A DNA stretch of 64,000 nucleotides, from positions 2,356,001 through 2,420,000 of the forward strand of contig NZ_CP021421.1 of the NCBI RefSeq assembly GCF_002201515.1, in the 5' to 3' direction. The notes beneath the pieces were generated by a model. That model had not been told where the DNA came from. It did no database searches and saw only the letters and a list, made by a program, of their open reading frames with translations. The stretch comes from Muribaculum intestinale (GTDB taxonomy: Bacteria > Bacteroidota > Bacteroidia > Bacteroidales > Muribaculaceae). This document shows, one piece after another, positions 52,032-60,938 of this stretch (positions are counted from its first letter, which is position 1; every line of letters begins with the position of its first letter). The position numbers were made by a program, and so were the translations under genes.

Positions 52032-53454
52032 GAATTATTATTTTACAACTTTCGATATTTCTGCCATTCTCTGTCAATGTGAAAATGTACATTCCCGGGG
52101 TGAATCCTTGTGTCGGGATTGAAATTCTATCTGCATCGGGATTGATAGCCCGGTTATATACGTTGACTCCATTTAATGATGTGACTGATATGGCGCGCGA
52201 GCCCTTATCGGCGTTTGGAACGGTTATTACGACAGGAACTCCGTGGACAGCCGGGTTGGGTGATGCCGATATGCGATTTTCGTCACGTATAACATCGGCT
52301 ACACCTGATGACTTATCCATGCGGTAAAATCGTGTAGTTTTTAAATATTCATTATTCTCGTTGTACCAGCTGAATTCGGCTTGTGCGAGAATACTGTTGT
52401 CAGATTTAAAGAATTCGATTGACGCATCCCCTTCGCAATTGTCGGGAATATGGAATGAATAGATGGTATTGTTGTCTTCTGAAACGATTTCAAGTCCGGT
52501 ATAATGAACTCCGTAATGTTTCTGTCGGAAATCTTCTTCACCGTCTCCATCACGGTCAGATGCTGTGATGCCAAACAGATATTCAGCGGCGTCAGGATTT
52601 GATGTATTAATAATGTCACCACCAACAGCGCCGTCATCTTCACGTACCTCAGCTATGTATCTTACATACTCAAATTTTGAGTCTTCATTGAAAAACGTCT
52701 GTGAGAATGGCAGGTATATACCAACATTCATGCTTGCCACGTCTATGCAGCGGGGAGTGCATAAAGTGCTGACGGGGACATCATACCATGTTATCCTGAC
52801 CCATTCTCCATCATATTTAGGTACTTGTGTAGAATAGGTATATATGAAACCCCACATGTCGGAGGAGTCAATATAAGTCTCGATTTTAGTCAGATACTCG
52901 GAGTATTCGTAATAACCTTCCGGTTGGATTTGCAGAGAGATATAGATTGTGGTGCCGTCAATATAGCAATTAGACGTGAGACTTTCAATAGAAAGTGTCG
53001 AATCCAGATATTTGTTGTGCTCGTAAAACCAATTTATGAAATGTGATTTTCGGGACTCCATATCAGCCGTAGACGGAAGTTCATTCGTATCTGATATTGG
53101 AGGTACTATATCTGACAATTGCATGCGTTCTTCTTTTATGACTTTGGTCTTTACTACAGAGCCGGTCGATTCACGCTTTTCTGTTACTGTGTATGGATGA
53201 AGTATCTGGAAATTAAAAGATTTCAATGGATTTAAATCAAAGTCGAATATCTGGGCCTCATATCCATTATATCCATGTCGGGAGCTATATTCATCATCAT
53301 CGGAAAAATAGATGGCAGCTTTTCCGTTTTTCATAAATGCACCGGGGATAAATCGGGTGTGCGCATTGTCCATTTCCTTAACCATAGTCTGTGCGTCGGC
53401 AGTGATGGCAAGTGTTAAAGTGATGAGTGGTAATGAAATGGTTTGATATTTCAT
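52027..53454 (-). CDS. Secreted protein with type IX sorting domain
   Basis: With the ATG at 53454 (MKYQTISLPLITLTLAITAD) there are 475 residues: signal peptide, a long acidic and Tyr-rich region of unknown fold, and a C-terminal T9SS type A sorting domain (about 400-475) with SPNPAVHGVPVVITV, ISIPTQGFTPGMYIFTLT and final Lys/Ile/Arg strand. The product should leave the cell through the type IX system. Base composition is more AT-rich than in the neighbours, suggesting acquisition. The box at 53479-53472 excludes an upstream start at 53508. Confidence 0.85.
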   Translation of the reverse strand: MKYQTISLPLITLTLAITADAQTMVKEMDNAHTRFIPGAFMKNGKAAIYFSDDDEYSSRHGYNGYEAQIFDFDLNPLKSFNFQILHPYTVTEKRESTGSVVKTKVIKEERMQLSDIVPPISDTNELPSTADMESRKSHFINWFYEHNKYLDSTLSIESLTSNCYIDGTTIYISLQIQPEGYYEYSEYLTKIETYIDSSDMWGFIYTYSTQVPKYDGEWVRITWYDVPVSTLCTPRCIDVASMNVGIYLPFSQTFFNEDSKFEYVRYIAEVREDDGAVGGDIINTSNPDAAEYLFGITASDRDGDGEEDFRQKHYGVHYTGLEIVSEDNNTIYSFHIPDNCEGDASIEFFKSDNSILAQAEFSWYNENNEYLKTTRFYRMDKSSGVADVIRDENRISASPNPAVHGVPVVITVPNADKGSRAISVTSLNGVNVYNRAINPDADRISIPTQGFTPGMYIFTLTENGRNIESCKIIIR

Positions 53455-53471
53455 AGTTGTTGTGTTTTTTG

Positions 53472-53479
53472 CAAAGTTA
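53472..53479 (-). promoter_or_regulatory. -7 box (TAACTTTG) of the T9SS cargo gene
   Basis: Minus strand TAACTTTG at 53479-53472, giving a leader of roughly 12 nt. Confidence 0.55.
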
Positions 53480-53597
53480 GGCAAAAAGAATAATAAAGGC
53501 GTAAACAAATGTTGAATTTTTTTTACATATTCGTAGATTTATCATGTGGTGTAAAAAAGAACATGATTAGATTAAGATGTATTTGCATGAAATGTAA

Positions 53598-53624
53598 ATA
53601 AAAAAGGCAGCTGGAAGCTGCCTT
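53598..53624 (-). terminator. Terminator of tRNA-Arg
   Basis: On the minus strand AAGGCAGCT-TCC-AGCTGCCTT followed by a T-run, directly after the tRNA. Confidence 0.85.
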
Positions 53625-53626
53625 GG

Positions 53627-53698
53627 TACGCCCGTGGGGAGTCGAACCCCAATCGATGGAACCGGAATCCATTATTCTATCCATTGAACTACGGGCGC
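53627..53698 (-). tRNA. tRNA-Arg (anticodon CCG)
   Basis: The minus strand folds into a cloverleaf of 72 nt without encoded CCA. Acceptor arm GCGCCCG/CGGGCGT (first pair G-U), anticodon arm ATGGA-TTCCGGT-TCCAT with CCG, and T arm GTGGGGAGTCGAACCCC read on the plus strand. It stands alone with its own terminator. Confidence 0.93.
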
Positions 53699-53783
53699 AT
53701 AATTGCTGTGTTGATTTTGATGCAATTCCGCTTCGGGCGGATAGCGGTTTCTAAAATCTTCGACAAAACTACGAATTATTTTG

Positions 53784-53791
53784 TATATTTG
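53784..53791 (+). promoter_or_regulatory. -7 box (TATATTTG) for ung operon
   Basis: TATATTTG 42 bp upstream of the ung ATG. No clear -33 element. Confidence 0.5.
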
Positions 53792-53832
53792 CAAAAATAA
53801 ATTTGGCTACCTAATTAAAACGATACAGCTTG

Positions 53833-54507
53833 ATGGATGTAAAAATTGAACCTACATGGCGGGAAGAACTTTCCGGCGAATGGGAAAAGCCGTATTTTGT
53901 GGCTCTGACCGATTTTGTCAGGCATGAATACCGTAATGGCGCTGCGCCGGTATTCCCTCCTGCGGGTAAAATATTCGCAGCGTTCGACAGTTGTCCTTTC
54001 CCGGAGGTTAAGGTAGTGATTCTCGGTCAGGATCCTTATCATGGACCGGGGCAGGCCAACGGGCTGTGTTTTTCGGTGAATGCCGGTGTGCCGCTACCTC
54101 CTTCGCTGATAAATATATTTAAAGAGGTGAAGGATGATCTTGCGCTTGAGTCAGTGCCGGGCGATGGCGATTTATCGCGCTGGGCACGTCAGGGAGTTTT
54201 GCTGCTTAACTCTACTCTTACTGTGGAGGCGCATCGTGCTGCTTCGCACCAGGGGCGAGGCTGGGAGACGTTTACCGATGCTGTAGTTCATCGGCTGAAT
54301 GATGACCGCGACGGGCTTGTGTTCATTCTCTGGGGTAGCTATGCCATTAAGAAGGGTGCATTTATCGACCGTAGCCGTCATCTGGTGATTGAGTCGGCAC
54401 ATCCGTCTCCTCTGTCGGCTTACCGTGGATTTTTTGGCTCTCGCCCGTTCAGCCGCGCCAACGACTATCTTATAAAGCAGGGGAAGACACCTGTCGACTG
54501 GAGATAA
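53833..54507 (+). CDS. ung: Uracil-DNA glycosylase
   Basis: A 224-residue family 1 enzyme that removes uracil from DNA. The water-activating motif is GQDPYHGPGQANGLCFSV (Asp67) and the C-terminal HPSPLSAYRGFFGSRPF has the catalytic His. Length is normal. I took the ATG at 53833 rather than the TTG before it. It opens a run of six same-strand genes with short gaps or overlaps. Confidence 0.97.
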   Translation: MDVKIEPTWREELSGEWEKPYFVALTDFVRHEYRNGAAPVFPPAGKIFAAFDSCPFPEVKVVILGQDPYHGPGQANGLCFSVNAGVPLPPSLINIFKEVKDDLALESVPGDGDLSRWARQGVLLLNSTLTVEAHRAASHQGRGWETFTDAVVHRLNDDRDGLVFILWGSYAIKKGAFIDRSRHLVIESAHPSPLSAYRGFFGSRPFSRANDYLIKQGKTPVDWR

Positions 54508-54523
54508 ACCGGAAATAAAAAAG

Positions 54524-54934
54524 ATGAAGCATACACTTGAATCGCGCCTTGAGCGCGCCCGTGAATTGAGGAAACAGGGCTATACCTGTTCGCAATGTGT
54601 TGTCATGGTATTTGACGATGTGCACAATCTCTCAGAAGAAGCTGCCGCTGCCGTATCTATAGGTCTGGGTGGTGGAGTCGGAGGACAGCATCAGGCATGC
54701 GGCACTATAACCGGCATGGCTGTCGTAAGCGGATTTATGGTTGCAGGCAATCCGGCTGAAAAACAGAAAGTCTACGCCTCGATAAAAGATATGTGCTCGC
54801 GTTTTGCGGAGAGTAACGGCTCCATTGTATGTGGCGAGTTGCTTGCCGATAGGGCAAACCGTAAACCTTGCATGCAGTATATAGAGGACTCTGTGGCTAT
54901 ACTGCATAATGCTGTTGAAGCTGTCGGCAACTGA
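54524..54934 (+). CDS. C_GCAxxG_C_C family protein
   Basis: The 136-residue protein shows the spaced cysteines of this redox-type family: YTCSQCVVMVFDD, then LGGGVGGQHQACGTITG, then DMCSRFAESNGSIVCGELL, and KPCMQYIEDS. A metal cluster or disulfide function is suspected in the family but not proven. It starts 16 bp after ung, and its stop overlaps the ATG of the next gene (TGATG). Confidence 0.9.
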   Translation: MKHTLESRLERARELRKQGYTCSQCVVMVFDDVHNLSEEAAAAVSIGLGGGVGGQHQACGTITGMAVVSGFMVAGNPAEKQKVYASIKDMCSRFAESNGSIVCGELLADRANRKPCMQYIEDSVAILHNAVEAVGN

Positions 54935-56214
54935 TGTGGCGTGTAACACATTTTGCGTTTGCCGTGCTGGCTGTCATGCTGTCGGGATTGATGGCGTATG
55001 CCGATGATACCCGTACACGTGCATTTGACTCGCGTGTAGGTGCCTTGAAAGTCCATCCGTCCGGAGCCGATATGCTCCCTCCGGTAGTGAGACTTGGCAG
55101 CGGGCGCTCGATAGAAGTGTCGTTTGACATGATTGGCGATGACCGTCAGTATCTGCGTTACACTCTTGTGCATTGCAATGCCGACTGGCAGCCGGATGCG
55201 CTGGTGGGGAGCGAATATCTTGATGGATTCAATGACGCTGAGGTCGAGGACTGGGCGTTCTCAGGTGCCACTACGGTGCCTTATGTTCACTATCGTATAG
55301 TGATTCCCGACGGTAACATGAATCCTCTGCTTTCCGGTAATTATCTGCTGAAAGTATATGAGGACGGGAAGCCTGACGACATATTGCTCCAGGCACGGTT
55401 TGCAATCGAGGAGGGTGCTGTAGGTATTTCGGCCAAGGTGTCGGGTGTTACCGACATTGACTACATGCAGGCCCACCAGCAACTTGAAATCAGTGTCGAC
55501 GGTGGCGATATGCTCAATATGGAGGATATCAACAACCGTCTGATAGTGAAAGTGAGACAGAACGGCCGCGAGGATGATATACGTACCTTGCAGCGTCCGC
55601 AATATGTCGACGGTCGAGGGAGCAACGGTGGAGTATGCGCGCATTATACCCATATGCGTCCGCTGATATTCAGCGCCGGCAATGAATACCGAAGGTTTGA
55701 GACTGTGTCGGTCGACCATCCCAATATGGGAGTGGCCGAGGTGGTGTATGCCGATCCGTACTATCATTTCCGATTGACAGATGACTCGCCGCGGAGGGAA
55801 TATACCTACGACCGCACCCAACAGGGGCGCTATAGAGTGAGAGAAATAAATGCAGCCGAGCCGGAACTTGACGCCGACTATGTGGTGGTGCATTTCACTC
55901 TCGCCATGCCCGAACTTGCCGATAGCGAAATATATATCGACGGTGATCTTGCAAACCGTCGTCTTGACGCGACGTCGCGTATGCACTATGACAATGATGC
56001 CGGTGTGTATCGTCATGCCATGCTTCTTAAGCAGGGTAGCTACAACTACCAGTATGTAGTGGTGCCGCGCGGACAAAGTTCGGGGCTTACGGCTCCTGTC
56101 GAGGGCAATTTTGCCCAGACTGCCGACGAATACCGAATCGACGTATACTACCGTGCGCCGGGCTCTCGCTACGACCGTCTGCTCGGAAGCAGTACCGTAA
56201 TGTCAATACAATGA
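54934..56214 (+). CDS. Type IX secretion system plug-type protein (DUF5103)
   Basis: The 426-residue exported protein has a signal peptide (MWRVTHFAFAVLAVMLSGLM) and the DUF5103 pattern: VRLGSGRSIEVSFDMIGDDR, YRYTLVHCNADWQPD-like segment in LRYTLVHCNADWQPDALVGS, then SGNYLLKVYEDGKPDDILLQ and a C-terminal ELADSEIYIDGDLANR. The family includes the Plug protein that seals the SprA translocon in T9SS. A T9SS cargo gene lies 1.5 kb away on the other strand. It overlaps neighbours at both ends, implying translational coupling. Confidence 0.85.
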   Translation: MWRVTHFAFAVLAVMLSGLMAYADDTRTRAFDSRVGALKVHPSGADMLPPVVRLGSGRSIEVSFDMIGDDRQYLRYTLVHCNADWQPDALVGSEYLDGFNDAEVEDWAFSGATTVPYVHYRIVIPDGNMNPLLSGNYLLKVYEDGKPDDILLQARFAIEEGAVGISAKVSGVTDIDYMQAHQQLEISVDGGDMLNMEDINNRLIVKVRQNGREDDIRTLQRPQYVDGRGSNGGVCAHYTHMRPLIFSAGNEYRRFETVSVDHPNMGVAEVVYADPYYHFRLTDDSPRREYTYDRTQQGRYRVREINAAEPELDADYVVVHFTLAMPELADSEIYIDGDLANRRLDATSRMHYDNDAGVYRHAMLLKQGSYNYQYVVVPRGQSSGLTAPVEGNFAQTADEYRIDVYYRAPGSRYDRLLGSSTVMSIQ

Positions 56215-56825
56215 TGGAAACAAAAGAGGACGAAGTAATAATGCTACAGATTCAGGATACATTGGTGTCGCTTGACCTTGCAGAGCGTTTTTTCTGCTGC
56301 GATCTTTCGAAATGCATGGGTGAATGCTGCATCGAGGGCGATGCCGGAGCACCCATTACCCGCGAGGAATATGAGAAACTTAAGGAGGTGTTGCCGGTTG
56401 TAAGCGACGACCTTACTCCGGCCGGCCGCAAGGAGATTGAGGAGCGCGGTGTGGGTTATGTGGATGAGGAGGGCGACCTTGTCACTACGATTGTCAACGG
56501 ACGCGACTGCGCGTTCTGCACATACGGTCCCGGTGGCGTCTGTCTGTGTGCTGTCGAGAAGGCTTATCGCGAAGGCCGTATCAAGGATTTCCGCAAACCG
56601 GCGTCGTGTGCTCTGTATCCTGTGAGGCTCACCCGGTATCCGTCGTTTACCGCTGTGAATTATCATCGCTGGAAGGTGTGCCGTGCCGCCGAGGTGCTTG
56701 GCCGCAAAGAGGGGATACGCCTGTATCAGTTCCTCGAAGGGCCGCTTACAGAATATTTCGGAAAGGAGTGGTACGACGAACTGAAATTGGCCTGTGAGGC
56801 ATATCTTGATGAGTATGGCGGCTGA
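56211..56825 (+). CDS. DUF3109 family cysteine-rich protein
   Basis: A 204-residue protein starting ATGATG, overlapping the plug gene stop by 4 bp. Cysteines are clustered as FFCCDLSKCMGECCIEGDAG, GRDCAFCTYGPGGVCLCAVE and KPASCALYPVRL, a pattern resembling the zinc or iron-sulfur YkgJ/DUF3109 group. The function is unknown. Its last 11 bases overlap the pgeF start. Confidence 0.88.
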   Translation: MMETKEDEVIMLQIQDTLVSLDLAERFFCCDLSKCMGECCIEGDAGAPITREEYEKLKEVLPVVSDDLTPAGRKEIEERGVGYVDEEGDLVTTIVNGRDCAFCTYGPGGVCLCAVEKAYREGRIKDFRKPASCALYPVRLTRYPSFTAVNYHRWKVCRAAEVLGRKEGIRLYQFLEGPLTEYFGKEWYDELKLACEAYLDEYGG

Positions 56826-57594
56826 TTCCGTTGCTGTAACCTCTGTTCCGCTTGTGTCTCTTTACGATTCAGGCGAGGTGTATGCTGCAACTACTTTCCG
56901 TGGATTGAGCAAGGCTGATGATGCTTACTCCGGATTTTCGCTGTGCCACTATGTCGGTGATGAGGCATCGCACTGGCAGCAGTGTCGGGATGAGCTCGCG
57001 TCATGTCTCGGTATATCCGCTGATATGGTTGTGGTGCCAAGACAGACACACAGCGCGCGTGTGGCGGTGGTTGACAGTGTGCCTGTCGATAGCCGTGATA
57101 TTGATGGTGTCGATGCTGTGGTCACCGCATTGCAAGGAGTGGCTGTAGGTGTGAATACAGCCGACTGCCTGCCTCTGCTCCTTTGCGATGAGAAGGCAGG
57201 TGTGGTGTGTGCGGTGCATGCCGGATGGCGTGGTACTGTGGGCGGCGTCGTGGAAAATGCGGTAGACTGTATGGTGCGTGCCGGTGCGTCTGCCGGCGAT
57301 ATACATGGCTTTATCGCGCCTCATATCGGTGTGTGCTGTTTCGAGGTAGGCGACGAGGTGGCGTGCAGGTTTCATCCGGAAGATGTGGTGCATCTTGCAG
57401 ATGAGAAACCTCATGTAAACCTTTCTGCCGCGGTTGTGCGCATACTCGTGTCAAAGGGTGTGCCAAGAGAAAATATAACCGATATCGGAGAGTGTACGCG
57501 ATGCCGGAGCGACCGGTATTTTTCAGCCCGCGCTCTGGGTGTGGCTTCGGGTCGCAATTTCTCATTTATTATTAAACAAGCTCTAAATAGATGA
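56815..57594 (+). CDS. pgeF: Peptidoglycan editing factor / laccase-domain protein
   Basis: With the ATG at 56815 the protein has 259 residues. YfiH-type motifs: VPRQTHSARVAVVD (first His), GVNTADCLPLLLCDE (Cys), CAVHAGWRGTVGGVVENAVD (second His) and APHIGVCCFEVGDEV. Members act as purine nucleosidases/oxidases or hydrolyse L-Ser-containing muropeptides. The family end RNFSFI is followed by IKQALNR, which is encoded by a solo end fragment of the dispersed repeat (57564-57586); the native 3' end therefore seems replaced or extended. Stop overlaps the next start (ATGA). Confidence 0.9.
   Translation: MAADSVAVTSVPLVSLYDSGEVYAATTFRGLSKADDAYSGFSLCHYVGDEASHWQQCRDELASCLGISADMVVVPRQTHSARVAVVDSVPVDSRDIDGVDAVVTALQGVAVGVNTADCLPLLLCDEKAGVVCAVHAGWRGTVGGVVENAVDCMVRAGASAGDIHGFIAPHIGVCCFEVGDEVACRFHPEDVVHLADEKPHVNLSAAVVRILVSKGVPRENITDIGECTRCRSDRYFSARALGVASGRNFSFIIKQALNR
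57564..57586. repeat. Solo repeat end inside the pgeF 3' end
   Basis: ATTTATTATTAAACAAGCTC then TAA is identical to the last 23 bases of elements A/B apart from the final TTA/TAA. It lies inside the pgeF frame and encodes its last residues. Confidence 0.75.
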
Positions 57595-58394
57595 TAGTCA
57601 GAATCGATAGCCTTGACGCCGCCGGAGTGGAGGTGTTTGCTTCTCTTACCGAGGCACAGTTGCGCAATCGTCTTGACCCTGCGCAGGCGATGTTTATCGC
57701 AGAGAGTCCGAAGGTCATTGATGTAGCCTTGAACGCGGGTTATGAACCTGTGTCGCTGTTATGCGAGGAGCGGCATATCGCAGGAGATGCTGCGGGCATT
57801 ATAGCCCGATGTGGCGATGAGGTGCCGGTATACACCGGTAGCCGCGAGCTTCTTGCAGCCCTCACCGGATATACGCTTACACGCGGTGTGCTGTGCGCCA
57901 TGCGTCGCCCCGTAGAGAAGAGTGTGGGCGAGGTGTGTGATGGCGCGTCGCGTATAGTTGTCATCGACGGGGTGGTCGACACTACCAATATCGGCGCCAT
58001 ATTCAGGTCGGCGGCGGCCCTCGGTATCGACGGGGTGCTCCTTACCTCGACCTCGTGCGATCCGCTCAACCGTCGCTCGATACGTGTGTCGATGGGTTCG
58101 GTATTTCTTGTGCCGTGGGGCCGGCTCCCTGCCGAGGGCTATCGTAGCCTTCAGGAGATGGGATTCAAGACGGCGGCAATGGCGCTGAGCGACAACTCTG
58201 TCAGTATCGATGACGCGGAGTTGATGGCTGAGCCGCGTCTGGCCATAGTGATGGGCAGCGAGGGGGACGGCTTGCCACGCGATGTCATCGATAGCGCTGA
58301 TTATGTGGTAAAAATACCGATGCATCATTGTGTGGATTCGCTCAATGTAGCCGCTGCATCGGCCGTGGCTTTCTGGCAGTTGCGTAAGCGCTGA
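57591..58394 (+). CDS. SpoU/TrmH-family RNA methyltransferase
   Basis: The 267-residue protein has an N-terminal L30e-like part (AQAMFIAESPKVIDVALNAG) and the SPOUT knot: VVIDGVVDTTNIGAIFRSAA, IVMGSEGDGLPRDVIDSAD and IPMHHCVDSLNVAAASAVAF. It methylates a ribose in rRNA or tRNA of unknown identity. It ends the ung operon and lies 35 bp before the nested repeat/IS block. Confidence 0.92.
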   Translation: MIVRIDSLDAAGVEVFASLTEAQLRNRLDPAQAMFIAESPKVIDVALNAGYEPVSLLCEERHIAGDAAGIIARCGDEVPVYTGSRELLAALTGYTLTRGVLCAMRRPVEKSVGEVCDGASRIVVIDGVVDTTNIGAIFRSAAALGIDGVLLTSTSCDPLNRRSIRVSMGSVFLVPWGRLPAEGYRSLQEMGFKTAAMALSDNSVSIDDAELMAEPRLAIVMGSEGDGLPRDVIDSADYVVKIPMHHCVDSLNVAAASAVAFWQLRKR

Positions 58395-58959
58395 GGAGCG
58401 TATTATGCGACTGCAATCATGTGACGGGCTTAGACCCCGTTCCCCAATATTTGTTAACGCTGGGGCGGTCAAGCATCGAGCAGATGTGTTCGCGCAGTGA
58501 GGGAGCAATGCGGTTGCATTGTGACCGAAACAAGCGGACGCAGATGTATGACGATTGGCCGAGGCGAAGGTAATTTCTGCCACGGACAGCCGAGAATAAA
58601 TATGTCTGTGATGAACTCGGGATGAAGTTGAATTAAAGGAACCGCAACATAAACATTGCACACGCTGCCATCGCAATCGCGTTGGCGGTGTGAAGAATTT
58701 AATAGTCTGAAAGATTCAAGCCACGAGAAGGTACGTTCCACAACCCACCTGCCGCTAATCGGCTTGAATTCCGATGTGACGAAATTCGATTTCACACACT
58801 CCAATTCCACAAGCAATCCCTCTTTCAAGTTTTTTACTAAAGGTCCGCGATAGCCGTTGTCTGCCTTTAATAATCTGATCGTCGGATATTTGCAGGCCGT
58901 GTCAATTGCCAATCCAATCGCCCCCTTGCTGTCGTGGACATTTGCGCGTGATATAAATA

Positions 58960-60646
58960 GGGATATTCAGTTAATGGCTAACTGATTATTTGGCAGAGTT
59001 ATAGATATTTTGTAACTTTACAAAGAACCCCCGATGAACCCATCACGGGCTTATTCGGGGGTAATTCTTAAAAATAAATGTTCGTGAAGTTACGGAAAAT
59101 ATCTGAGATTACGGCCACGTTGCCGTTTACCGAGTTCGATTTTATGCAAAAATATCGCGAGAGTTTTGCCGTAAGCGAGCTCGGGCGCATCCATGCGCAA
59201 CTGCCATTGAAGGAGCTGGCAGAGAAAATCCGCTCGCATTTTCCCAAAACGCATCCTCAAGGCAACACGCCGATGTTCCCGCCGGAGGGAGAGGTGGCGC
59301 TGATGTTCCTCAAACCATATACCGGACAATCGGATGACGGCCTGATCGAGATGCTCAACGGCAACATACACATGCAGATGTTCTGCGGGGTGCTCATAGA
59401 TCCCGCCAAGCCCATAAAGAACGGCAAGATAGTCAGTGCTATCCGTCAGCGCATAGCCGGAGTTCTGGACATCAGAGAACTGCAGAAAATCCTGTATGGC
59501 AAATGGGGCGGCTCGCTGAGAAACAAGGATTTGTGTCTGACCGATGCCACCTGCTACGAGAGCCATCTGCGGTTCCCGACAGATGTAAAACTGTTGTGGG
59601 AATGCTGCGAGTGGCTTCAATCTCTAATTGCAAAGACCTGTAAGGCGCTGAAGGAACGGCTGCCGCGCAACAAGTATCGTGATATTGACCGCGCCAGACT
59701 CACCTATGCCAAGCATCGCAAACACAGCAGGGCGGCCACTGTCAAACTCCGCCGTCGATTGCTCGGCTTGCTTTCCAAACAGATAGGGCAATGGAACAGA
59801 ATCTGCAAGATACACACCGTTGACATCGCGCTCACCGCCGAGCAAAGCAAGCGTCTCTTCGCTCTTAAAGAGGTGTATCGACAGCAGAGAGCGCTTGCTC
59901 AGAAAAAGGAGGTGAAGAAACGCATCGTCAGCATAGACCGTCCGTACATCCGGCCCATCGTCAGAGGCAAGGAGAACAAGCGAGTGGAGTTCGGAGCCAA
60001 GGTCAACAACATCCAGATTGATGGAATATCATTCATCGAGCATCATTCCTTCGAAGCCTTCAACGAGGGCGTGAGATTACAGGAGTGTATTGAATATCAA
60101 CAGGAATTGACCGGAGTCAAAGTCGCCAAAGTCGGAGCTGACACCATCTATGCCAACAACGACAACCGGCGGTACTGTACCGAAAACGGCATAACGACAT
60201 GTTTTGTCCGCAAAGGCCCGAAGCCAAAGGATGAAAACACCGACATAAGCACAGCCCGACGAATAATCGGGACACTGCGCTCTACCGCCATGGAGGGCAG
60301 CTTCGGAAACCAGAAACAGCACTACGGTGTCAGCCGGATTGCTGCACGCAACTCCCGCAGCGAGACGCTGCTGCTCTTTTTCGGCATCCACATGGCAAAT
60401 GCCGCAACGCTTGCCGCCCGACAACTCGCCATCGAAGAAAAGAAGAAACAGCGAGCGTGAAAAATCATACTGTCACCTCACCTCCGAAACATATCGGAGG
60501 CGAATCAGTGTATCCCTATCTGTCCGAAATGTCATATTTTATGCGCCGAGAATTGAAAATTTGCCCTCATAATCAAAACAGCACCGCCATAGGGCGACCA
60601 CGCTCCATTTTCAGCTTGAAAAATCAAGCCATTAACTGAATATCCC
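58960..60646 (+). mobile_element. Complete insertion sequence (IS1182/ISNCY-like) inside the IS5 copy
   Basis: The 1687-bp element has perfect 20-bp inverted ends GGGATATTCAGTTAATGGCT (58960-58979 and, inverted, 60627-60646) and is flanked by the 6-bp direct repeat TAAATA (58954-58959, 60647-60652). One full-length transposase gene is inside. Removing it and one TAAATA restores the IS5 transposase frame locally. Confidence 0.9.
59078..60460 (+). CDS. DDE transposase (IS1182/ISNCY-like)
   Basis: The 460-residue protein begins MFVKLRKISEITATLPFTEF. The N-terminal domain (GEVALMFLKPYTGQSDDGLI, then LNGNIHMQMFCG) and the first catalytic Asp region CLTDATCYESHLRFPTDVKL are typical of large IS5-superfamily transposases such as IS1182 or the ISLbi1 group. 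The second Asp is in KVGADTIYANNDNR and the C-terminal MEGSFGNQKQHYGVSRIAAR holds the Glu. The frame is intact and ends match the element, so it may be active. Confidence 0.88.
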   Translation: MFVKLRKISEITATLPFTEFDFMQKYRESFAVSELGRIHAQLPLKELAEKIRSHFPKTHPQGNTPMFPPEGEVALMFLKPYTGQSDDGLIEMLNGNIHMQMFCGVLIDPAKPIKNGKIVSAIRQRIAGVLDIRELQKILYGKWGGSLRNKDLCLTDATCYESHLRFPTDVKLLWECCEWLQSLIAKTCKALKERLPRNKYRDIDRARLTYAKHRKHSRAATVKLRRRLLGLLSKQIGQWNRICKIHTVDIALTAEQSKRLFALKEVYRQQRALAQKKEVKKRIVSIDRPYIRPIVRGKENKRVEFGAKVNNIQIDGISFIEHHSFEAFNEGVRLQECIEYQQELTGVKVAKVGADTIYANNDNRRYCTENGITTCFVRKGPKPKDENTDISTARRIIGTLRSTAMEGSFGNQKQHYGVSRIAARNSRSETLLLFFGIHMANAATLAARQLAIEEKKKQRA

Positions 60647-60938
60647 TAAATATAGTCAGCGGGAATCCATTTAAATCTACGGCAAGATGTCTTTTTATAC
60701 CATTGATTTTCTTTCCTCCGTCTATTCCCTTTACTGATTGGTCCAGTCCGGTACGCACGCTTTGGCTGTCTATGACGGCAACAGTCGTTGAGCCGATTTT
60801 CTTAGCGAATCCCTTGCCGTGACATTCAATTCTTGGGTCAAACAGTCAAAAAATCCTATAGAAATCCACTTGCGGTAAAATTCATACACGGTACGCCATT
60901 TTGGAAAATCATTTGGCAGAAGTTTCCATTGACACCCT

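Noticed and set aside
58469..58912. An apparently complete 147-residue minus-strand gene
   Set aside because: Its first part is the C-terminal piece of an IS5 transposase; after a frameshift it runs into the left hairpin module of repeat D, so it is a remnant.
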